Notes under the pieces: generated by a model
The model's database searches: none
The model's input: the letters and a program-made list of their open reading frames with translations, nothing else
What the model was told of the DNA's origin: nothing
Position numbers and translations under genes: made by a program
In this document: positions 63,519-64,000 of the stretch, piece after piece
Numbering within the stretch: the stretch's first letter is position 1
Layout of the letters: each line of letters starts with the position of its first letter
From: Nocardia vulneris
Lineage (GTDB): Bacteria; Actinomycetota; Actinomycetes; Mycobacteriales; Mycobacteriaceae
Direction: 5' to 3'
Length of the DNA: 64,000 nucleotides
Assembly: GCF_001613425.1 (NCBI RefSeq)
Contig: NZ_BDCI01000040.1
Location: 1-64,000 of the forward strand

Positions 63519-64000
63519 GTGACCGCCACCACCGAGGTGCTGCTGATCGCCCTCGCCCTGCTCACGATCGTGGTCGCGGCCACGGCGATTCCCGGGGTGG
63601 CGCGGGTCTTCCTGATCGCGCAGGCGGCATTCTGGTCGTTGTCGTATCTAGGGCGGCCGCTGGTGCTGCTGCGGGTGCAGCCCGAGCCGCACTACGGCGA
63701 CAACGTGCCTGATCCCCGCCTGGCCGAGTTCGGGTACGACCGCGGCATCGCGCTGGTGCTCGAACACGTCGTGTTCGGCCTCTGGATCTACGCGGGACTC
63801 GTTGTCGCCTACGCCCTTTGGGCACGTCGCCAGCCACCGCCGCAACAGCCGGCGCTGACCCGGGACCCCGACTTCGTGCCGACCCTCGCCGCCATGTACG
63901 GCGTCGGGCTGTGCGGCCGGGCCGCCTCGGTCGCCACCGGATCCATCGGCGGCGCAGGCGATGTCGACAGCGCCAATCCGATCCTGTCCTTCGTCGCCAT
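63519..64000 (+). CDS. membrane protein, 5' part only (possible Wzy-like polymerase)
   Basis: 160 residues from GTG 63519 up to the window edge; the frame is still open. Hydrophobic segments LLIALALLTIVVAATAIPGV and VFLIAQAAFWSLSYL, then IALVLEHVVFGLWIYAGLVV, separate charged loops. Its place after GT, flippase and GT genes fits an O-antigen/polysaccharide polymerase, which is the missing part of a Wzx/Wzy pathway. No family motif is visible in the part seen, so the role is inferred only. Derived by translating the sequence directly. Confidence 0.6.
   Translation, partial: MTATTEVLLIALALLTIVVAATAIPGVARVFLIAQAAFWSLSYLGRPLVLLRVQPEPHYGDNVPDPRLAEFGYDRGIALVLEHVVFGLWIYAGLVVAYALWARRQPPPQQPALTRDPDFVPTLAAMYGVGLCGRAASVATGSIGGAGDVDSANPILSFVA

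Overview
The window is high-GC actinobacterial DNA from a mycolic-acid-containing organism, most likely Nocardia or a close relative. The signs are an MspA-type porin, the GarA (FHA) gene next to gcvH, a paired MerR/DUF151 locus ordered as in Mycobacterium, a WhiB protein, many TetR regulators and acyl-CoA dehydrogenases, frequent GTG starts and 4-base ATGA/GTGA overlaps. No rRNA, tRNA, CRISPR, prophage or insertion sequence was recognised.

Layout. 1-8.2 kb: the 5' part of malate synthase G (glcB), an SDR-alcohol dehydrogenase-TetR-acyl-CoA dehydrogenase operon, a divergent HxlR regulator/acyl-CoA dehydrogenase pair with two palindromic operators, and a DM13 protein. 8.2-13.1 kb: a DeoR/MFS pair, a possible 30-aa gene with a perfect Shine-Dalgarno sequence ahead of an HNH nuclease-WhiB operon, and a solute-binding/VWA surface protein. 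13.2-20.7 kb: a conserved core region. gcvP lies behind a tandem glycine riboswitch, followed by an McdR-like MerR gene, a DUF151 gene, a second MerR gene, garA, gcvH and a CDP-alcohol phosphatidyltransferase. GarA controls glutamate/2-oxoglutarate flux in relatives, so this block joins one-carbon and nitrogen metabolism to growth control.

20.8-45.3 kb: accessory metabolism and efflux. It holds a ChoD-like GMC oxidoreductase, DUF2252, a NERD-like membrane protein, a large LuxR ATPase, PAP2, an SDR without its catalytic Tyr, an LLM oxidoreductase behind a KstR-type box, a TetR-ABC exporter operon with two operators, an acyl-CoA oxidase-like protein, a PlsC acyltransferase, a TetR/flavin monooxygenase/DHA2 efflux group, a LysR/MFS pair and a ThrE-type exporter. 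45.35 kb: heme oxygenase behind a DtxR/IdeR-like iron box.

46-64 kb: a large surface-glycan locus that continues past the window. It has a polyprenyl-phosphate sugar-1-phosphate transferase and a tightly overlapping five-gene sugar operon (C-methyltransferase, nucleotidyltransferase, PIG-L deacetylase, epimerase, degenerate second methyltransferase). It also has an MspA porin, a GT2 glycosyltransferase, a pyruvyltransferase, a TetR regulator, a Tat-exported flavin oxidoreductase, two GT4 glycosyltransferases, a MOP flippase, a CgeB-like glycosyltransferase and the start of a membrane protein that could be the polymerase. Together these look like a Wzx-type pathway that builds, decorates and exports a branched, possibly pyruvylated polysaccharide. 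This locus, with its intact/degenerate methyltransferase pair, is the best candidate for an undescribed system here.
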